DNA of 64,000 bases from Fibrella aestuarina BUZ 2 (lineage in GTDB: Bacteria; Bacteroidota; Bacteroidia; Cytophagales; Spirosomataceae): the NCBI RefSeq assembly GCF_000331105.1, contig NC_020054.1, positions 5,645,815 through 5,709,814 on the forward strand, in the 5' to 3' direction. Both the position numbers and the translations under genes were made by a program. The notes under the pieces were generated by a model. The model was not told where the DNA came from. It saw only the letters and a program-made list of their open reading frames with translations, and searched no databases. Positions within the stretch are counted from its first letter, which is position 1. Each line of letters starts with the position of its first letter. Below, in pieces: positions 42,858-52,016 of this stretch.

Positions 42858-45437
42858 GTGAAACACTTTCTCTGTGCCGGTCTTTTACTGACAGCAGCGC
42901 TCACTGCCACCACAGGGGCCTGGGCACAAGTACGCGTAGGCTACGGTGCACCGGCGGCTGCCCAACCCGCACCGACCAATACCCTAACCGACTACGCCAA
43001 CCCCAAGGAGTACACCATCGCCGGGCTTACCCTCACGGGAACGCGCTTTCTGGACCCCAACTCGCTGCTCTCGCTGACGGGCTTGCGGAAGGGCGACAAG
43101 ATCCGGTTGCCGGGCGAAGCACAGGGGTCGGCTATTCGGAAGCTGATGGACTCGGGGCTGCTTTACGACGCCGAAATGGTGGCCACCAAAGTAGAAGGTA
43201 ACAGCCTGTGGCTGCGCTTCAAAGTCAACGAGCGGCCGCGCCTGTTCCAGATTACCTACGCGGGCATTCGGAAAGGCGAATCGGAGTCGCTTAAAGACAA
43301 GGTGAAGCTGACGCGCGGTAAGATCATTACCAACACTGACATTAAGAATGCGCAGCTGGCGGTGAAAAAATACTACATCGAGAAAGGCTACCTGAACGCG
43401 AAAGTGAAGGTGACGACCATTCCCGACAGCACACGTAACAACGCCACCATGCGGATTCAGATCGCGAAGGGCGAGAAGGTAAAAATCAGCGACATCGAAT
43501 TTGCCGGGCGTGAGGAAGTAGCCGAAAGTGCCCTGCGCAGCAAGATGAAAGGCACCAAGCAAATGCGCTTTGGCCGGGTGTTCTCGCCGTCGAAGTTCGT
43601 GCCGAAGAAATTTGAAGAAGATAAAGGCAAGGTTGTCGATTACTACAACAAGCTAGGTTACCGCGACGCTGTCATCGAAAAAGATTCGATCGCTAACAGT
43701 GGCGGGCGCACCGTGGGTATCAAGCTGACGCTCTCGGAAGGCAACAAGTATTATTACCGAAACGTAAATTTCGAAGGTAACTACCTGCATACCAGCGATC
43801 GGCTGCGCGAGGTACTCGGTATCAAGAAAGGCGACGTCTATAGCCCGGAAGAGCTGGACAAGAGGCTGAACGGCAACCCCGGTCAGGACCTAAGCTCGCT
43901 CTACATGGACGATGGCTACCTCTACTACCGGGCCGAGCCCGTGGAGCGGGCCGTGGTGGGTGACTCCATCGACCTGGATATCCGGATTTACGAAGGCAAG
44001 CAGGCGACCATTAACCGCATCATCCTGAACGGCAATACCAAGACGTCGGACCACGTGGTGATGCGTCAGATCAGGACGCTGCCCGGTCAGAAGTTCTCGA
44101 AGACGGCCATCATACGTACCCAGCGCGAACTCTCGACGCTCGGCTATTTCGACCCGGAAAAGATTGGTATCAACCCGATTCCGCAGGCCGACGGTACCGT
44201 TGACATTGAATACAACGTCGAGGAAAAACCGAATGACCAGATCGAACTCTCGGGTGGCTGGGGTGGCTACATCGGCTTCGTGGGTACGTTAGGCCTTACG
44301 TTCAACAACTTCTCGGCCCGCAACATTACCAACCTGAGTGCCTGGCGCCCGCTGCCAGCCGGTGACGGCCAACGTCTGTCGATCCGTTTTCAGGCCAATG
44401 GCAAGCAGTTCCAGACCTATTCGCTGTCGTTTGTAGAACCTTGGCTGGGTGGCCGCAAGCCCAATGCTCTGTCGGTGAGCCTGAGCCATACGGTCTACCG
44501 GTCGTATAACTACTACGATCTCTACAGCCGGAACAGCGGTAACGCCGTTCCCATTGGCTCATACACCAACACGGCCATTACGGTGGGGCTGGGTCGTCAG
44601 TTGAAAGTGCCCGATGATTACTTCTCGCTGAGCAACTCGGTCACCTATCAGCAGTATGACCTCAACAACCTGAATATTTTCGGGAATGGCTACAGCAACG
44701 GGGTATCGAACAACTTCACGTTCAACACGACGCTGTCACGCAACAGCATCGATCAACCGCAGTTTCCGCGCCTGGGCTCATCGTTTACGCTGAGCGGCTC
44801 GTTTACGCCGCCTTACTCGGTGTTTCGGTCGAAAGATTACCAGCCCGACGCCGCTAACCCCTACCGTTGGGTCGAGTATCACAAATGGATGTTCGACGCC
44901 AGCTGGTTCCAGACGGCGGTGGGCAAGTTTGTGCTGAACGCCCGCGCTCACATGGGCTTCCTGGGCAGCTACAACTCGCGCACGCCCATCGGTCCGTTCG
45001 AGCGGTTCGTGCTGGGAGGCTCAGGTTTGGCTGGGCAAGGGCAGTTTGCGCTGGCGCAGGACATCATCGGTCTGCGGGGTTACCCCGACCGCCGCGTGCT
45101 GACGCTCGACAACAACCGCGTGGCTACCGGCAACGAGGCCAACCAAGGTGGGGTTGTTTACAGCAAGTACGTAGCCGAACTGCGCTACCCGGTATCACTG
45201 AACCCATCGGCTACGATCTTCGTGCTGGGCTTCCTGGAAGCAGGCAACAACTGGGCGACCTACAAGCAATATAACCCCTTCGACCTACGCCGTTCGGCGG
45301 GTGCGGGTGCCCGTATCTTCATGCCGGCCTTTGGTCTGATCGGGATCGACTACGGCTGGGGCTTCGACGAAATTCCGGGTGTTCAGAAAGCCGGCACCGG
45401 TCAGTTCCACTTCACCATCGGGCAGCAGTTCCGGTAG
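42858..45437 (+). CDS. bamA: Outer-membrane assembly factor BamA
   Basis: An 859-residue Omp85 protein with signal peptide (MKHFLCAGLLLTAALTATTGAWA), several POTRA domains (about residues 45-480; examples are ITYAGIRKGESESLKDKVKL and TINRIILNGNTKTSDHVVMRQI) and a C-terminal beta-barrel. The barrel carries the Omp85 lid-lock pattern in FVLGGSGLAGQGQFALAQDIIGLRGYPDR and ends in FHFTIGQQFR. It inserts beta-barrel proteins into the outer membrane. Start is GTG; no in-frame ATG precedes the signal. Neighbouring ompH/skp genes are its periplasmic helpers. Confidence 0.92.
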   Translation: MKHFLCAGLLLTAALTATTGAWAQVRVGYGAPAAAQPAPTNTLTDYANPKEYTIAGLTLTGTRFLDPNSLLSLTGLRKGDKIRLPGEAQGSAIRKLMDSGLLYDAEMVATKVEGNSLWLRFKVNERPRLFQITYAGIRKGESESLKDKVKLTRGKIITNTDIKNAQLAVKKYYIEKGYLNAKVKVTTIPDSTRNNATMRIQIAKGEKVKISDIEFAGREEVAESALRSKMKGTKQMRFGRVFSPSKFVPKKFEEDKGKVVDYYNKLGYRDAVIEKDSIANSGGRTVGIKLTLSEGNKYYYRNVNFEGNYLHTSDRLREVLGIKKGDVYSPEELDKRLNGNPGQDLSSLYMDDGYLYYRAEPVERAVVGDSIDLDIRIYEGKQATINRIILNGNTKTSDHVVMRQIRTLPGQKFSKTAIIRTQRELSTLGYFDPEKIGINPIPQADGTVDIEYNVEEKPNDQIELSGGWGGYIGFVGTLGLTFNNFSARNITNLSAWRPLPAGDGQRLSIRFQANGKQFQTYSLSFVEPWLGGRKPNALSVSLSHTVYRSYNYYDLYSRNSGNAVPIGSYTNTAITVGLGRQLKVPDDYFSLSNSVTYQQYDLNNLNIFGNGYSNGVSNNFTFNTTLSRNSIDQPQFPRLGSSFTLSGSFTPPYSVFRSKDYQPDAANPYRWVEYHKWMFDASWFQTAVGKFVLNARAHMGFLGSYNSRTPIGPFERFVLGGSGLAGQGQFALAQDIIGLRGYPDRRVLTLDNNRVATGNEANQGGVVYSKYVAELRYPVSLNPSATIFVLGFLEAGNNWATYKQYNPFDLRRSAGAGARIFMPAFGLIGIDYGWGFDEIPGVQKAGTGQFHFTIGQQFR

Positions 45438-45438
45438 G

Positions 45439-45540
45439 AAAATGTACGATGTATACTAAACGATGAACAATGAGCTAGCGCCGGAACAGTTAGTTGCGCG
45501 CTAGCTCATTGTTCATCGTTTAGTATACATCGTACATTTT
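45439..45540. repeat. Perfect 43-bp-arm inverted repeat after bamA
   Basis: The arms 45439-45481 and 45498-45540 are exact reverse complements with a 16-nt loop. Key words are ATGTACGATGTATAC, ATGAACAATGAG and CTAGCGC. It begins right after the bamA stop and ends in TTTTTT, so it could terminate bamA, but ompH lies 60 nt further on in the same direction. Confidence 0.95.
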
Positions 45541-45603
45541 TTAACGCCATTAAACGTTCTCTACCTAAACACATCTAACCAACAGACAGCCGCCCGCGCA
45601 ACT

Positions 45604-46185
45604 ATGAAAAGGGGTTTGTTCTTAGTAACTTTGTGGCTAATTGGTGGAGCTGTTCCGGCCGTTGCTCAGAAGTTTGGGTACGTTGATATGGAGTTCATAT
45701 TCAGCAAATTACCTGAATACAAGAAAGCGCAGGATGGGATCGACCAATTTGCAGACCGGTGGTCGAAAGACATTCTGGACAAGCAGGCCGAGATTGAAAA
45801 AATGCAACGCGCCTACCAGGCCGAAGAGATTTTGCTGACCGACGACATGAAACGGGAACGGCAGCGGGTCATCAACGACAAGGAGCGCGAAGCACGGGAA
45901 TACAACAACAAAGTGTTTGGCTATGAGGGCCTTCTCTTTCAAAAAAAGAAGGAACTCATGAAAGCGCCGATGGAGTTAGTACAACGAGCCCTCGATAAAG
46001 TAGCCACGCAGCGTAAGCTCGATTTTCTGTTTGACAAATCGAGCGAGGGCATGATGATGCTTTACACCAACCCCCGTCACGACTATACCGATTACGTGAT
46101 GGAGGAGCTGGGTCTCGACCCTGACAGCCAGAAAGCGAAAGCGGCACCTGCCAGGCCGGCAGCCGCCCAACAGCAAAAGCAGTAA
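45604..46185 (+). CDS. OmpH/Skp family periplasmic chaperone 1
   Basis: A 193-residue Skp-like chaperone with signal peptide (MKRGLFLVTLWLIGGAVPAVA) and the family opening KFGYVDMEFIFSKLPEYKKAQ. A long charged helical hairpin (about residues 50-125) forms the jellyfish-like tentacle, followed by DKVATQRKLDFLFDKSSEGMMMLYTNPRHDYT. It should hold unfolded outer-membrane proteins for BamA, encoded just upstream. The Ala/Gln-rich tail is disordered. Confidence 0.88.
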   Translation: MKRGLFLVTLWLIGGAVPAVAQKFGYVDMEFIFSKLPEYKKAQDGIDQFADRWSKDILDKQAEIEKMQRAYQAEEILLTDDMKRERQRVINDKEREAREYNNKVFGYEGLLFQKKKELMKAPMELVQRALDKVATQRKLDFLFDKSSEGMMMLYTNPRHDYTDYVMEELGLDPDSQKAKAAPARPAAAQQQKQ

Positions 46186-46216
46186 AACCTAACTAAACAA
46201 TCCAATACACAGTCGA

Positions 46217-46873
46217 ATGAAAAAGAATCTGGTCATGGCGCTTGGCGCAGCCCTGTTAATGGGGGGCCTGAGCGCACGGGCACAAGCCCAGGCGTCAACG
46301 CCGGTAACGGCTGCTCCGTCAGCCTCAACGTCCTCTGCCCCCCGGGCAACGGCCGCAACTCCGCTTAAAATCGGATATACCAGCATGGACTATCTGCTCC
46401 AGCAGGCTCCTGAAGCGAAAGACATCCAAAACCAACTGACGATTACGCGCACTCAACTCGAAAACGAGTCAAAGCGCCTTCAGAAAGAGTTTGAAGATAA
46501 ATATAAGGCCTACGAAGCAGGACAGGCTCAGATGTCAGAAGTGATCAAGGCTGACCGCGAAAAAGAGCTACAAGGCCTGCAAACGCGCTTGCAGGAGTTT
46601 CAGCGCAATGCTGAAGGCACGCTGCAGAAGAAATATCAGGACCTAGTTAGCCCCGTGTTGCAGAAAATTCAGAAGAACGTAGATGCCGTAGCTAAAGAAA
46701 ATGGCTACTCGCACATCTTCAACCTCGACGCGGGCGCCGGTACGGCCGTTATCCTGTTATATGCACCCGAAGATGGCAATATCTCGGATCTGGTAGCGAA
46801 GAAAATGGGCGTAACGCCGAAGCCGGCTGGTGCTGCCACTGGCGCAGCAACGACCCCGGCTCCGAAGAAGTAG
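46217..46873 (+). CDS. OmpH/Skp family periplasmic chaperone 2
   Basis: A 218-residue Skp-like chaperone with signal (MKKNLVMALGAALLMGGLSARAQA), an Ala/Thr/Ser-rich linker (residues 25-52), the family entry LKIGYTSMDYLLQQAPEAKDIQ, a coiled-coil (residues 75-140) and the ending VAKENGYSHIFNLDAGAGTAVILLYAPEDGNISDLVAKKMG. It lies 31 nt downstream of its paralogue and ends in an Ala/Pro-rich tail. Two tandem ompH genes after bamA are common in this phylum. Confidence 0.88.
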   Translation: MKKNLVMALGAALLMGGLSARAQAQASTPVTAAPSASTSSAPRATAATPLKIGYTSMDYLLQQAPEAKDIQNQLTITRTQLENESKRLQKEFEDKYKAYEAGQAQMSEVIKADREKELQGLQTRLQEFQRNAEGTLQKKYQDLVSPVLQKIQKNVDAVAKENGYSHIFNLDAGAGTAVILLYAPEDGNISDLVAKKMGVTPKPAGAATGAATTPAPKK

Positions 46874-46887
46874 TCAGTAGGGTTTGA

Positions 46888-46977
46888 AAGGGTTTGCGGT
46901 CTACCGTTTAACGTCTGATGTTGGTTTACTACCTGAGTAAGCAACAACAGGCCTTAAACGGTAAACAGCAAACCCTT
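46888..46977. repeat. Imperfect inverted repeat after the second ompH
   Basis: AAGGGTTTGCGGTCTACCGT... (46888-46911) pairs with 46954-46977 over 24 nt with two mismatches, around a 42-nt loop. It separates convergent genes and may be a bidirectional terminator. Confidence 0.7.
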
Positions 46978-46979
46978 CT

Positions 46980-48014
46980 TCATGCCACTGCGGCTTCCAG
47001 CAGCCGGATGGTGCCTTTCGTGGCGTCAATTTCGGCGTTGATGCCGAGCGGAATCGTGAATTTGTCGACGATGTGGCCAATCATAGCGCCCGAAAACGCG
47101 GGGACCTTCAGCGGTTCCAGGTACGTTGCCAATACGTCTTCCAGCGTGAGCGAGCCGTAGCTACCCTCGGTTTCGCACTTGGTGCATTTGCCAAATACAA
47201 CACCGGCCACCTGATCGAGCACGCCCGCCAATTTGAGTTGAGTCAGCATTCGATCAACGCTGTAGGGTTCTTCGTGAACATCTTCCAGAAACAAAATAGC
47301 CCCTTTCCAATCAGGTACGTAGGGCGTGCCGATGAGGTGGCTCAGCACCGTGAGGTTGCCGCCCAGTAGTCGCCCGCGGGCTATACCGGGGTTCAGCGTG
47401 GTGATGCGGTCGCGGGTTTGCGTGAGCGTATCGCCCTTGTCGGTTGGATTCTGGAAGAGCGTCGCTTCCCCATCCATTAGCACCCGCCGCAGCCAATCGA
47501 CCGTAAACCGATTCCAGGTAGCGGCCCCTTCCGGTCCGTGCATGGTGGCTAACCCGGCTTTGGCGTTGATGGCCAGCAGCAGGGCGGTAATGTCGCTGTA
47601 GCCGATCAGAATTTTGGGGGTGCGGCGCATCTGTTCGTAATTGAGCAGGGGCAGCAGGCGGGCACAGCCCCACCCGCCGTGCATCGCCATCAGGGCGTGG
47701 ATCGACGGGTCGGCGAAGAACGCATTCAAATCGGCGGCCCGGTCGGCATCCCGACCCGCCAGATAGCCGTAACGGTCATAGAAATGGGGTGCTAGCCGGG
47801 CTTTCAGGCCAAGTGCCTGTAGCGACTCAATCGTAATCTGCACCTGCTCACGGCTGTAGGCGGGCGCCGCCGGGCAGAACAGCCCGACCGTATCGCCGGG
47901 TTTCAGCCGCGGCGGTTTTTGCAGGGGTAGCGGGAGGGGTCGGGCCTCAGCGGGCCACTGCCTGACCAAGGGAGCCAGTAAGGCCGATTTAAGCAGCGTT
48001 CGGCGGGATAACAT
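46980..48014 (-). CDS. LD-carboxypeptidase (peptidase family S66)
   Basis: A 344-residue exported serine peptidase that removes the terminal D-Ala from murein tetrapeptides during recycling. The amino terminus MLSRRTLLKSALLAPL has twin-arginine-like character. The nucleophile is Ser140 in ILIGYSDIT, and the other triad residues are the Glu of LFLEDVHEEPYSVDRML and the His of MIGHIVDKFTIPLG. MAMHGGWGCARLLPLL is the family substrate loop. Length agrees with S66 enzymes plus a signal. It is monocistronic. Confidence 0.92.
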   Translation of the reverse strand: MLSRRTLLKSALLAPLVRQWPAEARPLPLPLQKPPRLKPGDTVGLFCPAAPAYSREQVQITIESLQALGLKARLAPHFYDRYGYLAGRDADRAADLNAFFADPSIHALMAMHGGWGCARLLPLLNYEQMRRTPKILIGYSDITALLLAINAKAGLATMHGPEGAATWNRFTVDWLRRVLMDGEATLFQNPTDKGDTLTQTRDRITTLNPGIARGRLLGGNLTVLSHLIGTPYVPDWKGAILFLEDVHEEPYSVDRMLTQLKLAGVLDQVAGVVFGKCTKCETEGSYGSLTLEDVLATYLEPLKVPAFSGAMIGHIVDKFTIPLGINAEIDATKGTIRLLEAAVA

Positions 48015-48178
48015 AGATCAATTTAGATGAAGAATAGCCGCTAAAAGAAGGGTATTTTACGTTTATACCCACCTAATAGGCGGAGAAAGATACCTTTTAA
48101 ACGAGTAAAGTAGAAAGCATTTTTGCCGCCCTTTCGCAACATATATCCACCCGGTAAAGCCGGTCTGTTTTCGATTGA

Positions 48179-48982
48179 ATGAAGCCTTACGCGCTGTATA
48201 CTGCCGAAGAGTTGGCGGCTGATGATCTATTCGTTCGTTGGGTGCAACACCCCTACGACGAAGAGGTGTCGGCTTTCTGGCAACAGCTGCTCAATCAGCA
48301 GCCGCGGTTGTCGGCCCGCTTCGACGAGGCTCGTTCGTTGATTCTGCACGCGGGTAGCTCGCTATCGTTGCCGGCCCTGCTGCCCGACGAGTCCGATACG
48401 CTATGGCGGCGCATCCGGGGGTCCTTGCAGGACATGGAAGATGTGCGGAGCCTGCGGCCCGAGGTACGTCGGTTTATTGGCTGGTGGTACTTCGTCAGGG
48501 CGATCGCGGCCACGGCCTGCATTGCCTCGCTGCTAGGGCTGGCGGTCTACAAACAGTATACACAGGAAGCCTCCCGGCTTATCACCACGACCACACAGGC
48601 CCGGCTCATCACCTTGCCCGACGGCTCACAGGTACGTCTGTTTCCGCACAGTAGCCTGCGGTTTACGCCGCGCGGATTCGCGCGCGAGAGCACAGCCGAG
48701 GGCAGCGTGCACACCGAGCTAACCCGCGCGGTATGGCTCGATGGCACCGCCGAATTCGATGTAGTGAACTCACCGGCGGGGGGCGTTACCAACGCGTTTC
48801 GGGTGCATACCGAACACCTGACCGCCGAAGCGACGGGCACGCATTTCAAGGTTACCCACACCGACGCCCAAACAAATGTGGCCTTGCGCGAGGGCCATTT
48901 GAACCTCTTGCTGGGTCATCAGCAGGTGCGGCAACTCAACCCCGGCGAGGTCGTTTCGGTAGCGGGTGGCGAAATACGTTAG
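48179..48982 (+). CDS. FecR-like anti-sigma protein, C-terminally short
   Basis: A 267-residue protein with a cytoplasmic N-terminal region (ELAADDLFVRWVQHPYDEEVSAFW), a single helix at residues 103-122 (WYFVRAIAATACIASLLGLAVY) and the periplasmic FecR domain (ARLITLPDGSQVRLFPHSSLRF, ATGTHFKV, LNPGEVVSVAGGE). Bacteroidota FecR proteins usually continue with a DUF4974 domain of about 70 residues; this one stops right after the FecR domain. No ECF sigma gene and no TonB receptor lie next to it, so it looks like an orphan or degenerate regulator. The next gene starts 68 nt later. Confidence 0.8.
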   Translation: MKPYALYTAEELAADDLFVRWVQHPYDEEVSAFWQQLLNQQPRLSARFDEARSLILHAGSSLSLPALLPDESDTLWRRIRGSLQDMEDVRSLRPEVRRFIGWWYFVRAIAATACIASLLGLAVYKQYTQEASRLITTTTQARLITLPDGSQVRLFPHSSLRFTPRGFARESTAEGSVHTELTRAVWLDGTAEFDVVNSPAGGVTNAFRVHTEHLTAEATGTHFKVTHTDAQTNVALREGHLNLLLGHQQVRQLNPGEVVSVAGGEIR

Positions 48983-49050
48983 TTAACTAGCAAAAACCTT
49001 TCTCTACTAAGCCGGTTGTTTTTGGTGAGAAACCAAACAAACCTCAACCG

Positions 49051-50082
49051 ATGGAAAAGCAGACCGGCACCCATGTAGACAAGACAGTTCTCGTAACAGG
49101 AGCCACCAGCGGTATTGGCCGCGAGCTCGCCACCCTTTTCGCCAAAGACGGCTATAACCTCGTCCTGGTTGCCCGTAGCGACGAAAATCTGTCGCAGGTA
49201 GCTGATGGACTCGAGCAACAATATGGTATAAAGGTGACGCAGATCGCCAAGAATCTGGCCGACGAACAGGCTCCGCAGCAGATCTACGACGAGATCAACG
49301 GCAAGGGCGTGCAGATCGATGTGCTGGTCAACAACGCCGGTATGGGTGAATACGGCAAGTTTGCGACCGAAACCGATTTGCAGAAGGAAATGGACATCAT
49401 CCGGATCAACGTATCGGCGCTGGTGGGCCTGACCAAGCTGTTTCTGCGCGACATGGTGCAACGCAACGAAGGCAAGATTCTGATGCTGGGATCGGTGGCC
49501 TCGGTAGTCCCCAACCCATTGATGGCCGTTTACGGAGCTACGAAGTCGTTCATTTATTCGTTTTCGGAAGCACTCCGCAACGAGATCAAGGATACCAATG
49601 TGACGCTGACCGTGCTGATGCCCGGCGCTACCGACACCGACTTTTTCAACAAAGCCGGCGCGATGAACACCAAAGCGCAGGATAAAGCCCGCGACACATC
49701 GCCCGCCGACGTGGCAAAGACCGGCTATGAGGCCTTGATGAGTGGCAAAGACAAAGTTGTACACGGAGTGGCCAACAAAGCCACGGTGGCGATGGCGCAC
49801 CTGCTGCCCGACTCAGCCGTAACGAATCAATCGCGGCAGGATATGAAGGATATCAACGAAGCCGAAGAAGAATCGCATACTGCCCAGAACGTGGCGCTGA
49901 GCCTTGGCATCGCGGCGCTGGCTATTGCGGGTTTGTTTGTGCTGAAAGTCTGGAACGACCGCAGCCCCGTTGAAAACGCTTACGACGAAACACGCCTTCG
50001 GTACAAGGCCAACCGGCTGAAAAACCGGGCCCAAACTGGTCTGGAAGACCTGAAAGAAACCGTATTGAACGCGGTAAATTAA
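49051..50082 (+). CDS. Short-chain dehydrogenase/reductase with C-terminal membrane segment
   Basis: A 343-residue NAD(P)-dependent oxidoreductase. The Rossmann motif TGATSGIG is at residues 16-23, NNAG at about 93-96, and the catalytic Ser and YxxxK are in MLGSVASVVPNPLMAVYGATK. After the SDR core (about 265 residues) a hydrophobic helix follows (AQNVALSLGIAALAIAGLFVLKVW) and then a basic amphipathic tail. This extension suggests membrane association and is longer than classical SDRs. Substrate unknown. Confidence 0.85.
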   Translation: MEKQTGTHVDKTVLVTGATSGIGRELATLFAKDGYNLVLVARSDENLSQVADGLEQQYGIKVTQIAKNLADEQAPQQIYDEINGKGVQIDVLVNNAGMGEYGKFATETDLQKEMDIIRINVSALVGLTKLFLRDMVQRNEGKILMLGSVASVVPNPLMAVYGATKSFIYSFSEALRNEIKDTNVTLTVLMPGATDTDFFNKAGAMNTKAQDKARDTSPADVAKTGYEALMSGKDKVVHGVANKATVAMAHLLPDSAVTNQSRQDMKDINEAEEESHTAQNVALSLGIAALAIAGLFVLKVWNDRSPVENAYDETRLRYKANRLKNRAQTGLEDLKETVLNAVN

Positions 50083-50099
50083 GCGCGCAGTTAGTCATC

Positions 50100-50151
50100 A
50101 AGGTCCAATGTTCAACGATCCTCGCTATCTTGGACATTGGACCTTGACTCT
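50100..50151. repeat. Hairpin AAGGTCCAATGT before the amino-acid permease
   Basis: AAGGTCCAATGT (50100-50111) pairs exactly with ACATTGGACCTT (50134-50145). It is followed by GACTC and a T run, so it should terminate the SDR transcript. The TTG start of the permease is 16 nt past the stem. Confidence 0.8.
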
Positions 50152-50160
50152 TTTTTCCGC

Positions 50161-51579
50161 TTGACACCTGCTTCCTCCGCGCCGACTACTGCCACATCGC
50201 TCGACAACCGGCCCAAGATTGGCCTTTCGTCGGCCATCATTTTTGTCATCAGCTCGGTCGTTGGCACCGGGGTCTTCAAAAAAGTAGTCCCCATGGCTGC
50301 CGAGCTGGGCTCGCCCACGCTGGTGTTGCTGGCTTGGTTGCTGGCCGGGCTGGTGAGTCTGGCCGGTACGTTGAGCAACGCCGAAGTAGCCAGTATGCTC
50401 GCCAGCGAAGGCGGCGAATACGTTTACTTCCGCATCATTTATAACCGCTTCTTCGCTTTTCTCTTCGGCTGGACCAACTTCGCCGTTATCCGTACGGCTT
50501 CCATCGCCTCCATTGCCTACGTCTTTGCGCAATCGGTCAATTCACTGATTCCGCTACCGGCTACCCCCGCCGCCTGGGCCGATTTTTCGCTGCTGGGCCT
50601 GCACCCGCTCGAAAATAGCAGCGTTAAGCTGTTGGCTATCGCGCTGGTTTGGGGGCAAACCGCGTTCAATATCCGGGGCCTACGCACCGGCGAAGCCATC
50701 AGTCGCGCGCTCACCGCTATCATGGTTATTGTGATGGTGGGTTTTGTCATCATGGGTCTGGTGTCCGGGGTTGGCAGCGTGGCCAACCTGCAACCCATCG
50801 ATACGGGCTTGTCGGGGAGCTCGTTGCTGAGCGCCATGGCACTGGCCTGCCTCAGCGCCTTTTGGCCCTATGAAGGCTGGAATACGGTCGGGTATATTGG
50901 TGGGGAGATCAAAAATCCATCCCGCAATTTGCCGTGGGCGCTTACCATCGGTACGCTGGCCATTATGGTGTTGTACCTGCTGATGAATCTGGTGTATCTG
51001 TATGTGGTGCCGGTGGGTGATTTGGCTGCGCTCAAAGGCCAACCCAACAGCATTGCCGCCGTGACGGTAGCGGGGACCATGGCGGGTTCAATAGGGTCGC
51101 TGGTGCTGTCGTGTCTGCTGCTGGTGACGACCTTCAACTGTTGCAGCATCACTATCCTGATGGCGTCGCGACTCTTCTACGCCATGTCGAAAGACGGTCA
51201 GTTCTTCAGCCGTATCGATTACCTCCACCCTACGTTCCAGACGCCATCGCGCTCGTTGCTGCTTCAGGCCGCCTGGACAACGCTCATGGTGTTGTCGGGA
51301 TCATTCGACACGCTGACCGACATGCTCATTTTTGCGGCGTTCATTTTCTACGGGGCCACCACCGTTGGCGTGTTCATCCTCCGCAAACGCATGCCCGATA
51401 CCGAACGGCCTTACCGGGTGATCGGCTACCCTATCGTGCCGGGTTTGTTTATCGCGTTCTGCGCTTATCTGGTGATCAACACGCTCATCAACCGTCCCTA
51501 CGAAGCGGGCGTAGGCCTCTTGCTTATGGCGACAGGCGTGCCTTTCTACTTTTACTGGAAACGAAAGCAACCGGCCTGA
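50161..51579 (+). CDS. APC family amino-acid permease
   Basis: A 472-residue transporter with about twelve membrane helices. It opens with IGLSSAIIFVISSVVGTGVFKK, the APC-superfamily unwound first helix (GxGxF), and has ACLSAFWPYEGWNTVGYIGGEIKNPSRNLPWAL, typical of LAT/heteromeric amino-acid transporters. The start is likely TTG at 50161, just past the hairpin; the only other options are a TTG inside the hairpin or an ATG inside the second helix. Substrate: probably a neutral amino acid. The convergent MazG-like gene ends 7 nt after its stop. Confidence 0.85.
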   Translation: MTPASSAPTTATSLDNRPKIGLSSAIIFVISSVVGTGVFKKVVPMAAELGSPTLVLLAWLLAGLVSLAGTLSNAEVASMLASEGGEYVYFRIIYNRFFAFLFGWTNFAVIRTASIASIAYVFAQSVNSLIPLPATPAAWADFSLLGLHPLENSSVKLLAIALVWGQTAFNIRGLRTGEAISRALTAIMVIVMVGFVIMGLVSGVGSVANLQPIDTGLSGSSLLSAMALACLSAFWPYEGWNTVGYIGGEIKNPSRNLPWALTIGTLAIMVLYLLMNLVYLYVVPVGDLAALKGQPNSIAAVTVAGTMAGSIGSLVLSCLLLVTTFNCCSITILMASRLFYAMSKDGQFFSRIDYLHPTFQTPSRSLLLQAAWTTLMVLSGSFDTLTDMLIFAAFIFYGATTVGVFILRKRMPDTERPYRVIGYPIVPGLFIAFCAYLVINTLINRPYEAGVGLLLMATGVPFYFYWKRKQPA

Positions 51580-51586
51580 TGCCGCG

Positions 51587-51913
51587 CTAACGAAGCTTTT
51601 CGTTGTCCAGATGCCGGGTGGCGTCCCGGATGTTTTTCTTATCGAGGTTCTTGGCCAGCGCCTCCGTCAGGTCGATGCCCGTTTGGTTGGCCAGGCAGAT
51701 CAGCACCCAGAGCACGTCGGCTATTTCGTCGCCGAGATCACGGTTCTTATCCGATTCTTTCTCCGACTGCTCACCATACCGACGAGCCATAATGCGCGCC
51801 AGCTCGCCAACTTCCTCGGTGAGGATCGCCATATTGGTCAGTTCGTTGAAATAGCGTACACCAACGGTTTTGATCCATTGATCGACGGTATCCTGTGCTT
51901 CGCGAAGAGTCAT
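51587..51913 (-). CDS. MazG-like nucleotide pyrophosphohydrolase
   Basis: A 108-residue all-alpha NTP pyrophosphatase. The Mg-binding motif is seen as EEVGELARIMARRYG followed by DLGDEIADVLWVLICLANQTGIDL (ExxE then ExxD). It should hydrolyse (d)NTPs to monophosphates as a house-cleaning enzyme. Length is that of the short MazG-like family. It has no linked partner. Confidence 0.9.
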   Translation of the reverse strand: MTLREAQDTVDQWIKTVGVRYFNELTNMAILTEEVGELARIMARRYGEQSEKESDKNRDLGDEIADVLWVLICLANQTGIDLTEALAKNLDKKNIRDATRHLDNEKLR

Positions 51914-52016
51914 TTTTGATCGTGTATGTGGTCAGCTACTTCTGAAAGCATTCCAAATAATGGCTGAATTTAGCCAGATCAAATTGGAGTCTGGCTAAAC
52001 TAGCCAAACGCTTCGC

